The position numbers were made by a program, and so were the translations under genes. This document shows positions 1 to 17,394 of a stretch of 64,000 nt of DNA, piece after piece (within the stretch, counting starts at the first letter, position 1; every line of letters begins with the position of its first letter). The stretch lies in the NCBI GenBank assembly GCA_025655595.1, contig JAHXIO010000001.1, positions 496,001-560,000 on the forward strand, given 5' to 3'. The notes beneath the pieces are model-generated. The model was not told where the DNA came from and ran no database searches. It saw nothing but the letters and a program-made list of their open reading frames with translations. The DNA is from Candidatus Thiodiazotropha sp. (ex Monitilora ramsayi). GTDB taxonomy: Bacteria; Pseudomonadota; Gammaproteobacteria; Chromatiales; Chromatiaceae.

Positions 1-2902
1 TAATCTTTTCTTTACCTCGGATCGCTACGATCTCTCCGCCGTGGGCCGTATGAAGTTCAACCGGCGCCTGGGCAGAGAGGATGAAGAGGGAGAGGGCGTA
101 CTCTCCAAAGAGGATATCGTCGATGTCCTGAGAGAGCTGATCGACATCCGTAACGGCAATGGTGTGGTGGATGACATCGATCACCTGGGCAATCGCCGTA
201 TCCGTTGTGTCGGTGAGATGGCGGAAAATCAGTTCCGCGTCGGTTTGGTCCGTGTGGAGCGTGCTGTAAAAGAGCGTCTGACGCAGGCTGAGTCAGAGGG
301 GTTGATGCCTCAGGAGATGATCAACGCCAAACCGGTTTCAGCCGCGATCAAGGAGTTTTTCGGTTCCAGCCAGTTGTCCCAGTTCATGGATCAGAACAAT
401 CCGCTTTCCGAGGTGACGCACAAGCGTCGCGTCTCGGCCTTGGGCCCGGGCGGCCTTGCTCGTGAGCGTGCCGGCTTCGAGGTGCGTGACGTGCATCCCA
501 CCCATTACGGTCGAGTCTGTCCCATCGAGACCCCTGAGGGTCCCAACATCGGTTTGATCAATTCGTTGGCTGTTTATGCCAGGACCAACAGATACGGTTT
601 TCTGGAAACCCCTTATCGCAAGGTTGTGGACGGTAAGGTTACCGACCAGATCGACTATCTCTCGGCCATCGAAGAGGGGCGTTTCGTCATCGCGCAGGCC
701 AACGCGCAACTCGATACCAAAGGTAAACTGACTGACGAGCTCGTCTCCTCACGTTTCCAGAATGAGTTCACCCTGTCCACACCGGACAAGGTGCAGTATA
801 TGGACGTATCGCCCAAGCAGATCGTATCCGTGGCGGCTGCGTTGATCCCCTTCCTGGAACATGATGATGCCAACCGCGCACTCATGGGTTCAAACATGCA
901 GCGTCAGGCGGTGCCGGTATTGCGCGCTGAAAAGCCCCTGGTGGGTACCGGTATCGAACGCGTTGTGGCAGTCGATTCAGGTGTCACCGTCGTAGCCAAA
1001 CGTGGCGGTGAGATCGAGTCGGTCGATGCTGCGCGTATCGTTGTACGGGTCAATGATGATGAGACGGAAGCCGGTGAGCCCGGCGTCGATATCTACAATC
1101 TGACCAAGTATACCCGTTCCAACCAGAATACCTGTATCAACCAGCGTCCGCTGGTCAACGTGGGTGACATGATCGCACGCGGTGACGTCTTGGCGGATGG
1201 CCCGTCAACAGATATGGGTGAGTTGGCCCTGGGTCAGAACCTGCGTGTCGCCTTCATGCCCTGGAATGGATACAACTTTGAGGACTCCATTCTCATCTCT
1301 GAGCGCGTGGTGGAAGAGGATCGTTTCACCTCTATCCATATCGAAGAGATGACCTGTATGGCCCGCGACACCAAGCTGGGTCCGGAGGAGATCACCGGCG
1401 ATATCCCGAATGTGGGTGAGGCTGCGCTCTCCAAACTGGACGAGTCAGGTATCGTCTATATCGGTGCCGAAGTGCGTGAGGGCGATATTCTAGTTGGTAA
1501 AGTAACACCCAAGGGTGAGTCGCAGCTGACACCGGAAGAGAAGTTGCTCCGCGCCATCTTCGGTGAAAAAGCCTCCGACGTGAAGGATACCTCCTTGCGA
1601 GTCTCGTCCGGCATGGTCGGTACGGTGATCGATGTTCAGGTCTTTACCCGCGATGGTGTTGAAAAAGATGCCCGTGCCCTGCAGATCGAAGAGGTCGAGC
1701 TGGATCGGGTGCGCAAGGATCTGGATGACCAGTTGCGCATCATGGAAGACGACACCTTCAGCCGTATCGAGAAGATGCTGTTGAGCAAGATCGTCGACGG
1801 CGGCCCCAATAAGATCAAGGCTGGCACCAAAGTTACCAAGAACTATCTCTCTGAGCTCGAGCGTGATAAGTGGTTGGAGATCCGTCTTCGCAATGAAGAA
1901 GCGGCGGCTCAGCTGGAGACGATCGCCGAGCAGATCAGGGCGCAACGGGAAGAGTTCCGCAATAAGTTTGAAGAGAAGAAACGTAAGTTGACCGCTGGTG
2001 ACGACCTGGCGCCGGGCGTCTTGAAAATGGTCAAGGTCTACGTGGCGGTCAAGCGCCGTGTGCAACCGGGTGACAAAATGGCCGGCCGTCACGGTAACAA
2101 GGGTGTTATCTCCACTATTGTGCCAGTCGAGGATATGCCGTTCGATGAGAACGGTGAACCTGTGGATATCGTTTTGAATCCGCTGGGCGTACCTTCCCGA
2201 ATGAATGTCGGCCAGGTACTGGAGACCCATCTGGGGTTTGCCGCCAAGGGCGTAGGTCGTCGTATCGGCGCCATGCTGGAAGAGCAGGCAAAGATGACCG
2301 AACTGCGTAAGTTCCTGGACAAGGTTTACAACACCAGCGGTAAGCGGGAAGACATCAAATCCCTCACTGACGATGAGGTGGTGGCCATGTGTCGGAACCT
2401 GCGTGGCGGCGTACCCATGGCAACACCGGTCTTTGACGGTGCGCACGAGACCGAAGTGAAGCAGATGTTGGAACTGGCAGGGCTACCTGAAAGCGGACAG
2501 TGCAAGCTGTTCGACGGTCGTACCGGCGAGTCCTTTGAGCGCGATGTCACGGTTGGCTATATGTATATGCTCAAGCTCAACCATCTGGTCGATGACAAGA
2601 TGCACGCCCGTTCAACCGGTCCGTACAGCCTGGTCACCCAGCAACCCCTGGGCGGTAAGGCGCAGTTCGGCGGTCAGCGTTTCGGTGAGATGGAGGTCTG
2701 GGCCCTGGAAGCCTATGGTGCCGCCTACACCTTGCAGGAGATGCTCACCGTCAAGTCGGACGACGTCAACGGACGTACCCGTATGTACAAGAACATCGTT
2801 GACGGCAACCATCAGATGGAAGCCGGTATGCCCGAATCGTTCAATGTACTGGTCAAAGAGATTCGATCTCTGGCCATCAATATCGAATTGGAACAGGACT
2901 GA
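1..2902 (+). CDS. rpoB: RNA polymerase beta subunit (3' part, start outside window)
   Basis: The gene encodes the beta subunit of RNA polymerase, which forms one side of the catalytic cleft and holds the rifampicin pocket. The frame is open from base 2, so the start lies upstream; about 966 residues are visible of the roughly 1,350 usual in this class. The rifampicin cluster near bases 362-460 ([17 protein letters not shown], then [13 protein letters not shown]) carries the drug-sensitive E. coli residues. The [11 protein letters not shown] motif, the [12 protein letters not shown] motif and the C-terminal [18 protein letters not shown] clamp segment are all present. rpoC follows after 42 bases, the usual rpoBC arrangement. 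Confidence 0.98.
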   Translation, partial: NLFFTSDRYDLSAVGRMKFNRRLGREDEEGEGVLSKEDIVDVLRELIDIRNGNGVVDDIDHLGNRRIRCVGEMAENQFRVGLVRVERAVKERLTQAESEGLMPQEMINAKPVSAAIKEFFGSSQLSQFMDQNNPLSEVTHKRRVSALGPGGLARERAGFEVRDVHPTHYGRVCPIETPEGPNIGLINSLAVYARTNRYGFLETPYRKVVDGKVTDQIDYLSAIEEGRFVIAQANAQLDTKGKLTDELVSSRFQNEFTLSTPDKVQYMDVSPKQIVSVAAALIPFLEHDDANRALMGSNMQRQAVPVLRAEKPLVGTGIERVVAVDSGVTVVAKRGGEIESVDAARIVVRVNDDETEAGEPGVDIYNLTKYTRSNQNTCINQRPLVNVGDMIARGDVLADGPSTDMGELALGQNLRVAFMPWNGYNFEDSILISERVVEEDRFTSIHIEEMTCMARDTKLGPEEITGDIPNVGEAALSKLDESGIVYIGAEVREGDILVGKVTPKGESQLTPEEKLLRAIFGEKASDVKDTSLRVSSGMVGTVIDVQVFTRDGVEKDARALQIEEVELDRVRKDLDDQLRIMEDDTFSRIEKMLLSKIVDGGPNKIKAGTKVTKNYLSELERDKWLEIRLRNEEAAAQLETIAEQIRAQREEFRNKFEEKKRKLTAGDDLAPGVLKMVKVYVAVKRRVQPGDKMAGRHGNKGVISTIVPVEDMPFDENGEPVDIVLNPLGVPSRMNVGQVLETHLGFAAKGVGRRIGAMLEEQAKMTELRKFLDKVYNTSGKREDIKSLTDDEVVAMCRNLRGGVPMATPVFDGAHETEVKQMLELAGLPESGQCKLFDGRTGESFERDVTVGYMYMLKLNHLVDDKMHARSTGPYSLVTQQPLGGKAQFGGQRFGEMEVWALEAYGAAYTLQEMLTVKSDDVNGRTRMYKNIVDGNHQMEAGMPESFNVLVKEIRSLAINIELEQD

Positions 2903-2944
2903 GGCACTGACTCAGGTCAGTAACCGAATGCAGGAGAGACGATC

Positions 2945-7159
<4,215 letters not shown>

Positions 7160-7185
7160 ACCGACAGGGACAGTCAGTCAGTCCC

Positions 7186-7214
7186 TTGACAAGCGTATGG
7201 AGCAGGCATAGAAT
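7186..7214 (+). promoter_or_regulatory. sigma70-type promoter of the str operon
   Basis: A full-consensus -35 box TTGACA (7186-7191) is followed by a 17-base spacer and the -10 box TAGAAT (7209-7214). Both spacing and sequence are near ideal. Transcription would start near 7221, about 200 bases upstream of rpsL and only about 25 bases after the rpoC stop codon. Confidence 0.8.
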
Positions 7215-7227
7215 GCGCGCTCCCTAG

Positions 7228-7251
7228 ACAGGCCGGCCCTCGCCGGCCTGT
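7228..7251 (+). terminator. GC-rich hairpin: rpoBC terminator or 5' stem of the str leader
   Basis: A perfect 10-base-pair stem (ACAGGCCGGC with GCCGGCCTGT) closes a 4-base loop (CCTC) and is followed by CGTTTCTG, a weak U tract. It may terminate rpoBC transcripts. It also lies just downstream of the predicted start of the str promoter, so it would form the first structure in that RNA. The sequence does not decide between the two roles. Confidence 0.55.
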
Positions 7252-7419
7252 CGTTTCTGATACACAAAGCAGCGGCTAAGCCGTTGTTGGGTAAAGCTAT
7301 TTCAGCCAGAGAAATCGGGCTGCCCTGAGTGCAAAGCACGAGAGCATGGGTAGGTCGTCGTTCTTCGGCTTTTTTTAATGCTTTATCACAAACATCAACG
7401 TCCCTGGAGACGGAGTTAG

Positions 7420-7794
7420 ATGGCGACAATTAACCAACTGGTGCGTAAGCCCAGGAAACGTAAAGTCCAGAAGAGTAACGTACCGGCACTGGAGGCCTGT
7501 CCGCAGCGTCGCGGCGTCTGTACGCGTGTCTATACCACGACACCGAAAAAGCCGAACTCAGCCTTGCGTAAGGTTGCGCGTGTGCGTTTGACCAATGGTT
7601 ACGAAGTGACCAGCTATATCGGTGGTGAGGGACATAACCTTCAGGAGCACTCGGTGGTGTTGATTCGTGGTGGTCGTGTAAAGGATCTGCCTGGTGTCCG
7701 CTACCACACGGTGCGCGGCAGCCTGGATACGTCGGGTGTAGAGAAACGTCGTCAAGGACGTTCCAAGTACGGCGCCAAGCGACCGAAAGGTTAA
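7420..7794 (+). CDS. rpsL: 30S ribosomal protein S12
   Basis: S12 sits at the decoding centre of the 30S subunit and affects translational accuracy. The 124 residues equal the E. coli length. The loops [11 protein letters not shown] and [13 protein letters not shown] are intact, with lysines at both classical streptomycin-resistance positions, so the protein looks streptomycin-sensitive. The ATG start has GGAGACGGAG upstream at 7407-7415. It is the first gene of the str operon, with a leader of about 200 bases behind a strong promoter. Confidence 0.99.
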   Translation: MATINQLVRKPRKRKVQKSNVPALEACPQRRGVCTRVYTTTPKKPNSALRKVARVRLTNGYEVTSYIGGEGHNLQEHSVVLIRGGRVKDLPGVRYHTVRGSLDTSGVEKRRQGRSKYGAKRPKG

Positions 7795-7829
7795 CGGTTT
7801 CTAAGTACAAGATTTATTGACAGGGTTGA

Positions 7830-8309
<480 letters not shown>

Positions 8310-8356
8310 GCATAACCCTTAACCCTAACTTAGCTCTTTAAAAACAGGTTTGTAAC

Positions 8357-10453
<2,097 letters not shown>

Positions 10454-10472
10454 CGGGTATAGGGGTAGCACT

Positions 10473-11663
10473 GTGTCCAAGGAAAAATTCGAACGCACAA
10501 AGCCGCATGTCAATGTGGGCACGATTGGTCACGTAGACCACGGCAAGACCACGCTGACAGCGGCCATCACCACGGTACAAGCTTCCAAGTTTGGCGGCGA
10601 GCAGCGTGCCTTTGACCAGATTGACAACGCCCCGGAAGAGCGTGAGCGTGGTATTACCATCGCGACCTCTCACGTGGAATACGAGTCAGATACCCGCCAC
10701 TATGCCCATGTGGATTGCCCGGGCCATGCGGACTACGTCAAGAACATGATCACGGGTGCGGCGCAGATGGACGGTGCGATCCTGGTGGTATCGGCGGCGG
10801 ACGGCCCCATGCCTCAGACCCGTGAGCACATCCTGCTGTCGCGTCAGGTCGGCGTACCCTACATCGTGGTCTACCTGAACAAGGCGGACATGGTGGACGA
10901 CGAAGAGCTGCTGGAGCTGGTGGAGATGGAAGTGCGCGAGCTGCTCGACAGCTACGAATTTCCGGGAGACGACACCCCGATCATCACGGGTTCGGCGCTG
11001 AAAGCGCTCGAGGGCGACACCTCCGAGATCGGCAGTCAGTCGATCGACAAGCTGGTCGAGGCGCTGGACACTTACATTCCTGAGCCTGAGCGTGCGGTAG
11101 ACGGCGCGTTCCTGATGCCGATCGAGGACGTGTTCTCGATCTCCGGTCGCGGCACCGTAGTCACCGGTCGTGTAGAGCGCGGCGTGATCAAAGTGGGTGA
11201 AGAGATCGAGATTGTCGGCATCAAAGAGACCACCAAGACCACCTGTACGGGTGTAGAGATGTTCCGCAAGCTGCTGGACCAGGGCGAAGCGGGCGACAAC
11301 GTCGGTGTGCTGTTGCGTGGAACCAAGCGTGACGAAGTGGAGCGTGGTCAGGTACTGGCGCATCCGGGCAGCATTACCCCGCACACCCATTTTGAGTGTG
11401 AAGTGTACGTACTGAGCAAGGAAGAGGGTGGCCGTCATACGCCGTTCTTCAGCAACTACCGTCCGCAGTTCTACTTCCGTACGACGGACGTGACCGGCGC
11501 CTGTGACCTGCCTGAGGGCGTGGAGATGGTGATGCCGGGTGACAACGTGAAGATGGTCGTGAAGTTGATTGCGCCGATCGCGATGGAAGAGGGTCTTCGA
11601 TTTGCGATCCGCGAAGGCGGCCGGACCGTGGGTGCCGGTGTGGTATCCAAAATTATCGAGTAA
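10473..11663 (+). CDS. tuf: Elongation factor Tu
   Basis: EF-Tu delivers aminoacyl-tRNA to the ribosomal A site as a GTP complex. The start is GTG ([20 protein letters not shown]) and the length is 396 residues. The P loop [23 protein letters not shown] and NKADMVDD are seen; E. coli has NKCDMVDD at the last site. Codon use is strongly biased, as expected for a highly expressed gene. Only 6 bases separate its stop from rpsJ. A second tuf copy may exist elsewhere but cannot be judged from this window. Confidence 0.99.
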   Translation: MSKEKFERTKPHVNVGTIGHVDHGKTTLTAAITTVQASKFGGEQRAFDQIDNAPEERERGITIATSHVEYESDTRHYAHVDCPGHADYVKNMITGAAQMDGAILVVSAADGPMPQTREHILLSRQVGVPYIVVYLNKADMVDDEELLELVEMEVRELLDSYEFPGDDTPIITGSALKALEGDTSEIGSQSIDKLVEALDTYIPEPERAVDGAFLMPIEDVFSISGRGTVVTGRVERGVIKVGEEIEIVGIKETTKTTCTGVEMFRKLLDQGEAGDNVGVLLRGTKRDEVERGQVLAHPGSITPHTHFECEVYVLSKEEGGRHTPFFSNYRPQFYFRTTDVTGACDLPEGVEMVMPGDNVKMVVKLIAPIAMEEGLRFAIREGGRTVGAGVVSKIIE

Positions 11664-11669
11664 GTGATA

Positions 11670-11981
11670 ATGGCAAACCAGAGAATACGAATTCGTCTGA
11701 AAGCGTTTGATCATCGTCTGATCGATCAATCCGCACGTGAGATTGTAGAAACTGCCAAGCGCACGGGCGCGCAGGTACGCGGACCGATTCCGTTGCCGAC
11801 CAAAAATGAACGTTTCACCATACTCATCTCACCACACGTCAATAAAGACGCAAGAGACCAGTATGAGATCCGTACCCACAAGCGGCTGTTGGATATCGTT
11901 GAGCCGACAGACAAGACCGTGGATGCGCTGATGAAACTCGATTTGGCCGCCGGCGTTGACGTGCAGATCAAACTGAACTGA
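11670..11981 (+). CDS. rpsJ: 30S ribosomal protein S10 (NusE)
   Basis: S10 is a 30S head protein and, as NusE, a partner of NusB and NusG in antitermination. I chose the ATG at 11670 rather than the in-frame GTG at 11664, because [19 protein letters not shown] then gives the family-standard 103 residues. Six bases follow the tuf stop, leaving no room for a separate promoter and L4-sensitive leader such as E. coli has. rplC follows after 10 bases. Confidence 0.98.
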   Translation: MANQRIRIRLKAFDHRLIDQSAREIVETAKRTGAQVRGPIPLPTKNERFTILISPHVNKDARDQYEIRTHKRLLDIVEPTDKTVDALMKLDLAAGVDVQIKLN

Positions 11982-11991
11982 GGTTAAGAAG

Positions 11992-12642
11992 ATGGCGATT
12001 GGAATAGTCGGCCGCAAGGCGGGAATGACCCGGGTCTTCACTGACGAGGGTGTCTCGGTTCCTGTTACCGTGATTGAGGTGACACCAAACCGTGTAGCAC
12101 AGCTCAAGCAAGAAGAGAGTGATGGCTATCTGTCCGTACAGGTAACGGCCGGTGCAAGGAAAACTTCCCGGGTGAATAAGCCTAAAACCGGACACTATGC
12201 CAAGGCTGGTGTAGAGGCTGGGCGAGGACTGTGGGAATTCCGTGCCGAGGCTTCGGATCTCGAGGATATCGAGGTCGGCAGTGAGATTAAAGTGGATCGG
12301 TTTGAAGCCGGTCAGATGGTGGATGTTCGTGGACGCACCCAGGGTAAGGGTTTTCAGGGTGGCGTAAAACGCCACAACTTTCGTACACAGGATGCCACCC
12401 ACGGTAACTCGCTTTCACATCGTGCTCCCGGTTCCATCGGCCAGTGTCAGACACCGGGCCGTGTCTTCAAAGGCAAGAAGATGGCGGGCCATATGGGTGC
12501 GGCGCAAAGATGCCAGCAGAATCTCGAAGTTGTACGTGTCGATGTTGAGAGAAATTTACTGCTGGTCAAGGGTGCTGTTCCTGGGTCGAAAGGCGGAGAC
12601 GTAGTCGTTACGCCTGCCGTGAAGATGAAGAATAAAGGGTGA
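11992..12642 (+). CDS. rplC: 50S ribosomal protein L3
   Basis: L3 is an early assembly protein of the 50S subunit whose long loop reaches the peptidyl transferase centre. The protein has 216 residues, slightly longer than the 209 of E. coli. The loop segment [20 protein letters not shown] contains the glutamine that PrmB methylates in relatives. The ATG follows GAGGTTAAGA. The stop lies 5 bases before the rplD ATG, consistent with translational coupling. Confidence 0.98.
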   Translation: MAIGIVGRKAGMTRVFTDEGVSVPVTVIEVTPNRVAQLKQEESDGYLSVQVTAGARKTSRVNKPKTGHYAKAGVEAGRGLWEFRAEASDLEDIEVGSEIKVDRFEAGQMVDVRGRTQGKGFQGGVKRHNFRTQDATHGNSLSHRAPGSIGQCQTPGRVFKGKKMAGHMGAAQRCQQNLEVVRVDVERNLLLVKGAVPGSKGGDVVVTPAVKMKNKG

Positions 12643-12647
12643 CTCTA

Positions 12648-13259
12648 ATGGATCTCAATGTACAAACAGCCGTAGGTGCACAGACGCTTCAGGTGTCAGA
12701 CGAGGTCTTTGGCGCTGACTTTAAGGAAGCGCTGATTCATCAGGTGGTAACTGCGCATATGGCGGCCGCCCGAGCGGGCACAAAAGCACAAAAGAACCGT
12801 GCTGCAGTGCGCGGTGGCGGTGCGAAGCCCTTCCGTCAGAAAGGTACGGGACGTGCGCGTGCAGGTACCAGCAGAAGCCCGATCTGGCGCAGTGGTGGTG
12901 TGAATTTCGCAGCTTCGCCCCGCAATTTCGCACAAAAGGTCAATCGTAAGATGTTCCGCGGCGCGATCCGCTCGATTCTTTCCGAGCTGAATCGTCAGGA
13001 GCGCCTGGTGGTAGTGGATGACATCAAGGTCTCCGCACCCAAGACCAAAGAGTTGGTCGGTAAGCTGAAAGATATGGAGCTCAGTGACGTGCTGATCGTC
13101 ACGCATGATACGGATGAGAATCTCTATCTCGCGTCCCGAAATCTCTACGGTGTCGATGTCTGCGATGTCAGTGAGATCGATCCGGTCAGCCTGGTCGCCT
13201 ATGAGAAGGTCATGGTCACCGAGGCTGCGGTGAAAAAACTCGAGGAGCGTCTGGCATGA
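12648..13259 (+). CDS. rplD: 50S ribosomal protein L4
   Basis: L4 binds domain I of 23S rRNA and lines the exit tunnel. The ATG at 12648 gives 203 residues starting [12 protein letters not shown]; an upstream GTG at 12639 would overlap rplC and is less likely. The basic tunnel loop ([18 protein letters not shown]) is clear. In E. coli L4 also represses the S10 operon through its leader. That leader is missing here because rpsJ follows tuf directly. The stop overlaps rplW by 4 bases. Confidence 0.97.
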   Translation: MDLNVQTAVGAQTLQVSDEVFGADFKEALIHQVVTAHMAAARAGTKAQKNRAAVRGGGAKPFRQKGTGRARAGTSRSPIWRSGGVNFAASPRNFAQKVNRKMFRGAIRSILSELNRQERLVVVDDIKVSAPKTKELVGKLKDMELSDVLIVTHDTDENLYLASRNLYGVDVCDVSEIDPVSLVAYEKVMVTEAAVKKLEERLA

Positions 13260-13552
13260 ATAACGAACGTCTCATGAATGTCCTGTTGAGCCCGCTCGTT
13301 TCCGAAAAGAGCAGTGTAATTGCAGACGCCAATCAGCAGTACACTTTTCGCGTTACAACCGATGCGACCAAACGTGAAATTGCCAAGGCCGTCGAAAAAC
13401 TTTTCGAAGTTCAGGTTGATTCGGTTCAGGTTGTCAACGTGAAGGGCAAGCGGAAACGCTTTGGTGCCGTTCAAGGCAAGCGTTCCGACTGGAAAAAGGC
13501 ATATGTTCGTCTCAAGCCCGGTAGCGAAATCGATTTCGCGGCTGGTGCCTGA
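13256..13552 (+). CDS. rplW: 50S ribosomal protein L23
   Basis: L23 lies at the mouth of the exit tunnel and docks trigger factor and the signal recognition particle. The 98-residue protein begins [19 protein letters not shown] and keeps the basic loop VKGKRKRFG. It starts inside the rplD stop (ATGA overlap at 13256-13259), so translation is probably coupled. rplB follows after 24 bases. Confidence 0.98.
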   Translation: MNNERLMNVLLSPLVSEKSSVIADANQQYTFRVTTDATKREIAKAVEKLFEVQVDSVQVVNVKGKRKRFGAVQGKRSDWKKAYVRLKPGSEIDFAAGA

Positions 13553-13576
13553 GCTAAATAATACGGGATTGGGATT

Positions 13577-14404
13577 ATGGCAGTCGTAAAATCTAAACCG
13601 ACTTCTGCAGGCCGCAGGTTTGTGGTCAAGGTTGTCAATGCCGACCTGCATAAGGGGCAGCCTTATGGGCCGCTGCTGGCAAAGAAAAGTAAGACAGGTG
13701 GGCGAAACAACAATGGTCACATTACCACTCGCCATCGCGGCGGTGGCCATAAGCAGCGCTATCGTATCATCGATTTTAAGCGCAATAAGGAAGGTATATC
13801 CGCGGTGGTTGAGCGCCTGGAGTATGATCCGAACCGAACCGCACATATCGCTCTGATCCGCTACGCGGATGGTGAGCGTTCTTACATCATCGCTCCCAAC
13901 AACCTGCGTGCAGGTGATGTAATCGAGTCCGGTAGCAGTGCCCCGATCAAGACAGGTAACTGTCTGCCCTTGAGGAATATCCCTATGGGTTCCGTGGTTC
14001 ACTGCATCGAAATGAAGCCGGGTAAGGGTGCGCAGATGGCGCGTTCTGCTGGTGCTTCAGTTCAGCTGGTTGCACGTGAGGGCGAGCATGCCACTTTGCG
14101 TCTGCGTTCCGGCGAAATGCGGAAAGTGCCGGCGGATTGCCGGGCCGTTATCGGTGAAGTGTCTAACTCGGAGCACAATCTCCGCTCGCTGGGTAAGGCT
14201 GGCGCAAAGCGTTGGAAGGGTGTTCGCCCGACCGTACGTGGTGTGGCCATGAATCCGGTCGATCATCCGCATGGTGGTGGTGAGGGCCGTACATCCGGTG
14301 GCCGTCATCCGGTTTCTCCATGGGGAACACCGACCAAGGGTTATAAGACCCGCACAAACAAGCGTACGAACAAAATGATCGTACGTCGTAGAAATCGTAA
14401 ATAA
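13577..14404 (+). CDS. rplB: 50S ribosomal protein L2
   Basis: L2 is needed for subunit joining and for peptidyl transferase activity. The 275 residues agree with the usual 273-276. The RNA-binding region has [18 protein letters not shown]. The C-terminal loop [18 protein letters not shown] contains the conserved histidine (H229 in E. coli) implicated near the peptidyl transferase centre. It is mid-operon between rplW and rpsS. Confidence 0.99.
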   Translation: MAVVKSKPTSAGRRFVVKVVNADLHKGQPYGPLLAKKSKTGGRNNNGHITTRHRGGGHKQRYRIIDFKRNKEGISAVVERLEYDPNRTAHIALIRYADGERSYIIAPNNLRAGDVIESGSSAPIKTGNCLPLRNIPMGSVVHCIEMKPGKGAQMARSAGASVQLVAREGEHATLRLRSGEMRKVPADCRAVIGEVSNSEHNLRSLGKAGAKRWKGVRPTVRGVAMNPVDHPHGGGEGRTSGGRHPVSPWGTPTKGYKTRTNKRTNKMIVRRRNRK

Positions 14405-14423
14405 ATGATTAGGGGTTAGAGTC

Positions 14424-14696
14424 GTGCCACGTTCAATCAGAAAAGGGCCGTTTGTCGACCACCATCTTGCGAAAAAAGTGGAAGATGCCGTTGCGCAGAA
14501 CAACAAGCGTCCGATCAAGACCTGGTCGCGCAGATCGTTGGTTCTACCTGAAATGGTCGGCCTGACCATAGCTGTGCACAACGGTAAGCAGCATGTACCC
14601 GTGTTGATCTCCGAGAACATGGTGGGACATAAACTGGGCGAATTCGCGCTGACACGTACTTACCGTGGTCATGCAGCGGACAAAAAGTCCAAGTAG
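14424..14696 (+). CDS. rpsS: 30S ribosomal protein S19
   Basis: S19 is a 30S head protein that pairs with S13 and contacts the A-site finger. It starts at GTG ([15 protein letters not shown]) and has 90 residues. The motif [20 protein letters not shown] is typical. It lies 19 bases after rplB and 11 bases before rplV in the standard S10-operon order. Confidence 0.98.
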   Translation: MPRSIRKGPFVDHHLAKKVEDAVAQNNKRPIKTWSRRSLVLPEMVGLTIAVHNGKQHVPVLISENMVGHKLGEFALTRTYRGHAADKKSK

Positions 14697-14707
14697 AGGA
14701 TTAGACG

Positions 14708-15040
14708 ATGCAGACAACAGCAAAATTGCGTCATGCCCGTATCTCTGCTCAGAAGGGGCGCCTGGTCGCTGACCAGATTCGCGGTTTACCTGTCGAGCAG
14801 GCGCTTAACATTCTTGCCTTCAGCAAGAAAAAGGGTGCCGTGTTGGTGAAGAAAGTGCTGGAATCGGCCATTGCCAATGCCGAGCATAATGAAGGCGCCG
14901 ATATCGATGAACTCAAGGTCTCTGCCGTCAGTGTTGATGAGGGCCCGACCATGAAACGCATACGTGCGCGGGCTAAAGGCCGCGCATCCCGGATTCTCAA
15001 GCGTACCAGTCACATTAACGTGACTGTCGCAGACAAGTAA
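14708..15040 (+). CDS. rplV: 50S ribosomal protein L22
   Basis: L22 is an early assembly protein whose beta-hairpin forms part of the exit-tunnel constriction and the macrolide site. The 110 residues equal the E. coli length. The hairpin sequence [18 protein letters not shown] is intact, with no sign of the deletions seen in macrolide-resistant forms. rpsC follows after 18 bases. Confidence 0.98.
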   Translation: MQTTAKLRHARISAQKGRLVADQIRGLPVEQALNILAFSKKKGAVLVKKVLESAIANAEHNEGADIDELKVSAVSVDEGPTMKRIRARAKGRASRILKRTSHINVTVADK

Positions 15041-15058
15041 CAGGCAAGAGAGGCCGCA

Positions 15059-15754
15059 ATGGGTCAGAAAGTACATCCAACCGGTATACGTCTCGGTATC
15101 GTTAAAGACTGGACGTCCAAATGGTATGCAGATTCTAAGAATTTTGCCAACCTGCTGAATAACGATCTCGAAGTCCGTGAGTTCTTGAAGAAGCGTCTGT
15201 CGCAGGCCTCTGTCAGTCGTATTCAGATTGATCGTCCGGCCAACAATGCGCATATCACCGTACACACCGCACGTCCGGGCCTTGTGATCGGAAAGAAGGG
15301 TGAAGATATCGATGCGTTGCGCGCTGAGGTCTCAGGCATGATGGGTATTCCCGTCCACATGAGCATTGAGGAGATCCGCAAGCCCGAGCTCGATGCCCAG
15401 TTGGTGGCTGAGAGTATCGCGCAACAGTTAGAGCGTCGTGTCATGTTCCGTCGCGCAATGAAGCGATCAGTACAGAACGCCATGCGTTTAGGCGCTGGCG
15501 GCATCAAAGTCAATATCGGTGGTCGACTGAATGGTGCGGAAATCGCGCGCTCCGAGTGGTATCGCGAAGGCCGTGTGCCGCTGCATACTCTCCGCGCTGA
15601 TATCGATTACGGTTTTGCCGAAGCGAATACCACTTACGGCATCATCGGAGTGAAGGTTTGGGTCTTCAAAGGCGAAGTCTTTGGTGATCAGGAAGAAGTG
15701 GAAGCCGAGCCGAAGTCAAAAAGCAAGGCTGCGCCGGCTGGAAAGAGGTCGTAA
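15059..15754 (+). CDS. rpsC: 30S ribosomal protein S3
   Basis: S3 guards the mRNA entry channel and contributes to helicase activity of the ribosome. The 231 residues contain an N-terminal KH domain with [17 protein letters not shown] (GxxG loop GKKG) and the C-terminal domain around [21 protein letters not shown]. The lysine- and glutamate-rich tail ([13 protein letters not shown]) is a normal variable end. rplP starts 3 bases after the stop. Confidence 0.98.
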   Translation: MGQKVHPTGIRLGIVKDWTSKWYADSKNFANLLNNDLEVREFLKKRLSQASVSRIQIDRPANNAHITVHTARPGLVIGKKGEDIDALRAEVSGMMGIPVHMSIEEIRKPELDAQLVAESIAQQLERRVMFRRAMKRSVQNAMRLGAGGIKVNIGGRLNGAEIARSEWYREGRVPLHTLRADIDYGFAEANTTYGIIGVKVWVFKGEVFGDQEEVEAEPKSKSKAAPAGKRS

Positions 15755-15757
15755 GTC

Positions 15758-16171
15758 ATGTTACAGCCAAAGCGAACTAAATTTCGTAAGCAACACAAGG
15801 GTCGCAATCGCGGTCTTGCCTTTGCCGGCAGTGACGTCTCCTTTGGAGAATATGGACTCAAGTCTACCGGTCGGGGGCGAATTACAGCACGCCAGATCGA
15901 AGCGGCGCGTCGCGCAATCACACGTCACGTAAAACGTGGCGGAAAGATCTGGATCCGTATTTTTCCCGACAAGCCGATTACCAAGAAACCGCTTGAAGTT
16001 CGGCAGGGTAAAGGCAAGGGTAACGTAGAGTACTGGGTGGCACAGATCCAGCCAGGCCGCATGTTGTATGAAATCGAAGGTATATCCGAAGAGTTGGCGC
16101 GTGAGGCATTTGCACTTGCTTCTGCGAAGCTGCCTGTCTCGACCACTTTTGTGAAGCGGACGGTGATGTAA
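15758..16171 (+). CDS. rplP: 50S ribosomal protein L16
   Basis: L16 positions A-site tRNA on the large subunit. The 137 residues begin [19 protein letters not shown]. The loop [19 protein letters not shown] is the one that contacts tRNA and, in E. coli, carries the hydroxylated arginine. The stop overlaps the rpmC start by one base (TAATG at 16169-16173), indicating coupled translation. Confidence 0.98.
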   Translation: MLQPKRTKFRKQHKGRNRGLAFAGSDVSFGEYGLKSTGRGRITARQIEAARRAITRHVKRGGKIWIRIFPDKPITKKPLEVRQGKGKGNVEYWVAQIQPGRMLYEIEGISEELAREAFALASAKLPVSTTFVKRTVM

Positions 16172-16371
16172 TGAAAGCAACAGAATTGCGTGAAAAGTCG
16201 CAGGATGAACTGAATTCGACACTCGATGAGTTGTTGAAAGAGCAGTTTAATCTGCGCATGCAGCAAGGTACGGGGCAGCTGTCGCGTCCGTCCCGCATGA
16301 AAGAGGTGCGTAAAGATATTGCGCGCATCAAGACACTTATGAACGAAAAGCAGTTGGGTGATGCATCATGA
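16171..16371 (+). CDS. rpmC: 50S ribosomal protein L29
   Basis: L29 is a small two-helix protein near the exit tunnel that interacts with L23. The 66 residues ([20 protein letters not shown]) fit the family, with the conserved [12 protein letters not shown] segment. It overlaps rplP by one base and rpsQ by four, the usual tight packing of this operon. Confidence 0.97.
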   Translation: MKATELREKSQDELNSTLDELLKEQFNLRMQQGTGQLSRPSRMKEVRKDIARIKTLMNEKQLGDAS

Positions 16372-16628
16372 GCGAACAGGAATCCAACAACCGCACTCTG
16401 GTAGGACAGGTAACCAGCGATGCGATGGATAAATCAATCACGGTTTCCGTTGAGCGCCGCGTCAAGCATCCGGTCTATGGCAAATTTCTGCGTCGTTCCA
16501 CTAAGGTTCACGCGCATGACGAAGCGAATGAATGCCATGTTGGCGATACAGTGATGGTTGAACAGTGCCGTCCGTTGTCGAAAACAAAGACATGGCGCTT
16601 GGTGAAAGTGCTGGAGCGCGCTAGCTGA
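16368..16628 (+). CDS. rpsQ: 30S ribosomal protein S17
   Basis: S17 is a primary 16S rRNA-binding protein of the 30S body with an OB fold. The 86 residues contain [20 protein letters not shown] and [19 protein letters not shown]. It starts in the rpmC stop (ATGA). It is the last gene of the S10 group. The 53-base gap to rplN shows no convincing promoter, so the spc genes are probably read through. Confidence 0.98.
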   Translation: MSEQESNNRTLVGQVTSDAMDKSITVSVERRVKHPVYGKFLRRSTKVHAHDEANECHVGDTVMVEQCRPLSKTKTWRLVKVLERAS

Positions 16629-16681
16629 CAATCACTGTCAAGCAGGCGACCAATCTAACTATTTGGAATTAGGGCAATACC

Positions 16682-17050
16682 ATGATTCAGATGCAGACCA
16701 ACCTTAGTGTGGCTGACAACAGCGGTGCGAAGCGTGTTCAGTGCATAAAGGTGCTTGGTGGTTCTCATCGCCGCTATGCTGGTATCGGAGACATTGTGAA
16801 GGTCAGTGTCAAAGATGCTATTCCCCGCGGTAAGGTTAAAAAAGGCGATGTGTATAACGCAGTCGTCGTGAGGACCAGGAAGGGCGTACGTCGTCCGGAC
16901 GGTTCAGTGATCCGTTTTGATACGAATGCTGCAGTGCTTCTCAATAATGCCCTGCAGCCGATCGGTACACGTATTTTCGGCCCTGTTACCCGTGAATTGA
17001 GGAGTGAGCGATTTATGAAAATCATATCGCTGGCTCCTGAAGTTTTGTGA
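16682..17050 (+). CDS. rplN: 50S ribosomal protein L14
   Basis: L14 lies at the subunit interface, forms bridge B8 and is the docking point of the silencing factor RsfS. The 122-residue protein ([20 protein letters not shown]) is typical. It heads the spc set, 53 bases after rpsQ and 10 bases before rplX. Conserved elements include [20 protein letters not shown] and the C-terminal [12 protein letters not shown]. Confidence 0.98.
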   Translation: MIQMQTNLSVADNSGAKRVQCIKVLGGSHRRYAGIGDIVKVSVKDAIPRGKVKKGDVYNAVVVRTRKGVRRPDGSVIRFDTNAAVLLNNALQPIGTRIFGPVTRELRSERFMKIISLAPEVL

Positions 17051-17060
17051 GGCGGCTCCA

Positions 17061-17381
17061 ATGGCAAACAAGATTAAAAAGGGTGATGAGGTAATCGTCA
17101 CAGCAGGCAAAGACAAGGGTAAGCGCGGAACCGTTACCAGGGTTCTCGATGATGACCATCTGATTGTCGAAAATGTGAATATGGTGAAAAAGCACACCAA
17201 GCCGAATCCTAACAAAGGCGAGCCGGGCGGTATCCTGGACAAGGAGATGCCGCTACACATCTCAAACGTGGCCCTCTACAACCCGACTACCGGCAAAGGC
17301 GATCGTGTGGGCTTTAAAACACTTGAAGACGGCAAAAAGGTTCGGATCTACAAATCGAACCAAGAAGTCGTAGATATCTAA
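17061..17381 (+). CDS. rplX: 50S ribosomal protein L24
   Basis: L24 is one of the two assembly-initiator proteins of the 50S subunit. The 106 residues have an N-terminal KOW motif ([20 protein letters not shown]). [14 protein letters not shown] follows. It lies 10 bases after rplN and 13 bases before rplE. Confidence 0.98.
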   Translation: MANKIKKGDEVIVTAGKDKGKRGTVTRVLDDDHLIVENVNMVKKHTKPNPNKGEPGGILDKEMPLHISNVALYNPTTGKGDRVGFKTLEDGKKVRIYKSNQEVVDI

Positions 17382-17394
17382 GGCGTGATATGAC

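Noticed and set aside
1490-2446. Long open frame on the minus strand inside rpoB
   Set aside because: It is antisense to a highly conserved gene, has histidine- and leucine-rich composition typical of a reverse-strand shadow, and has no ribosome site.
10686-11729. 347-codon open frame on the minus strand across tuf
   Set aside because: It mirrors the strong codon bias of tuf. The arginine- and histidine-rich composition is that of an antisense shadow.
16629-16681. Separate spc promoter before rplN
   Set aside because: CTGACA and TGTCAA occur, but no -10 box lies at 16-18 bases from either.
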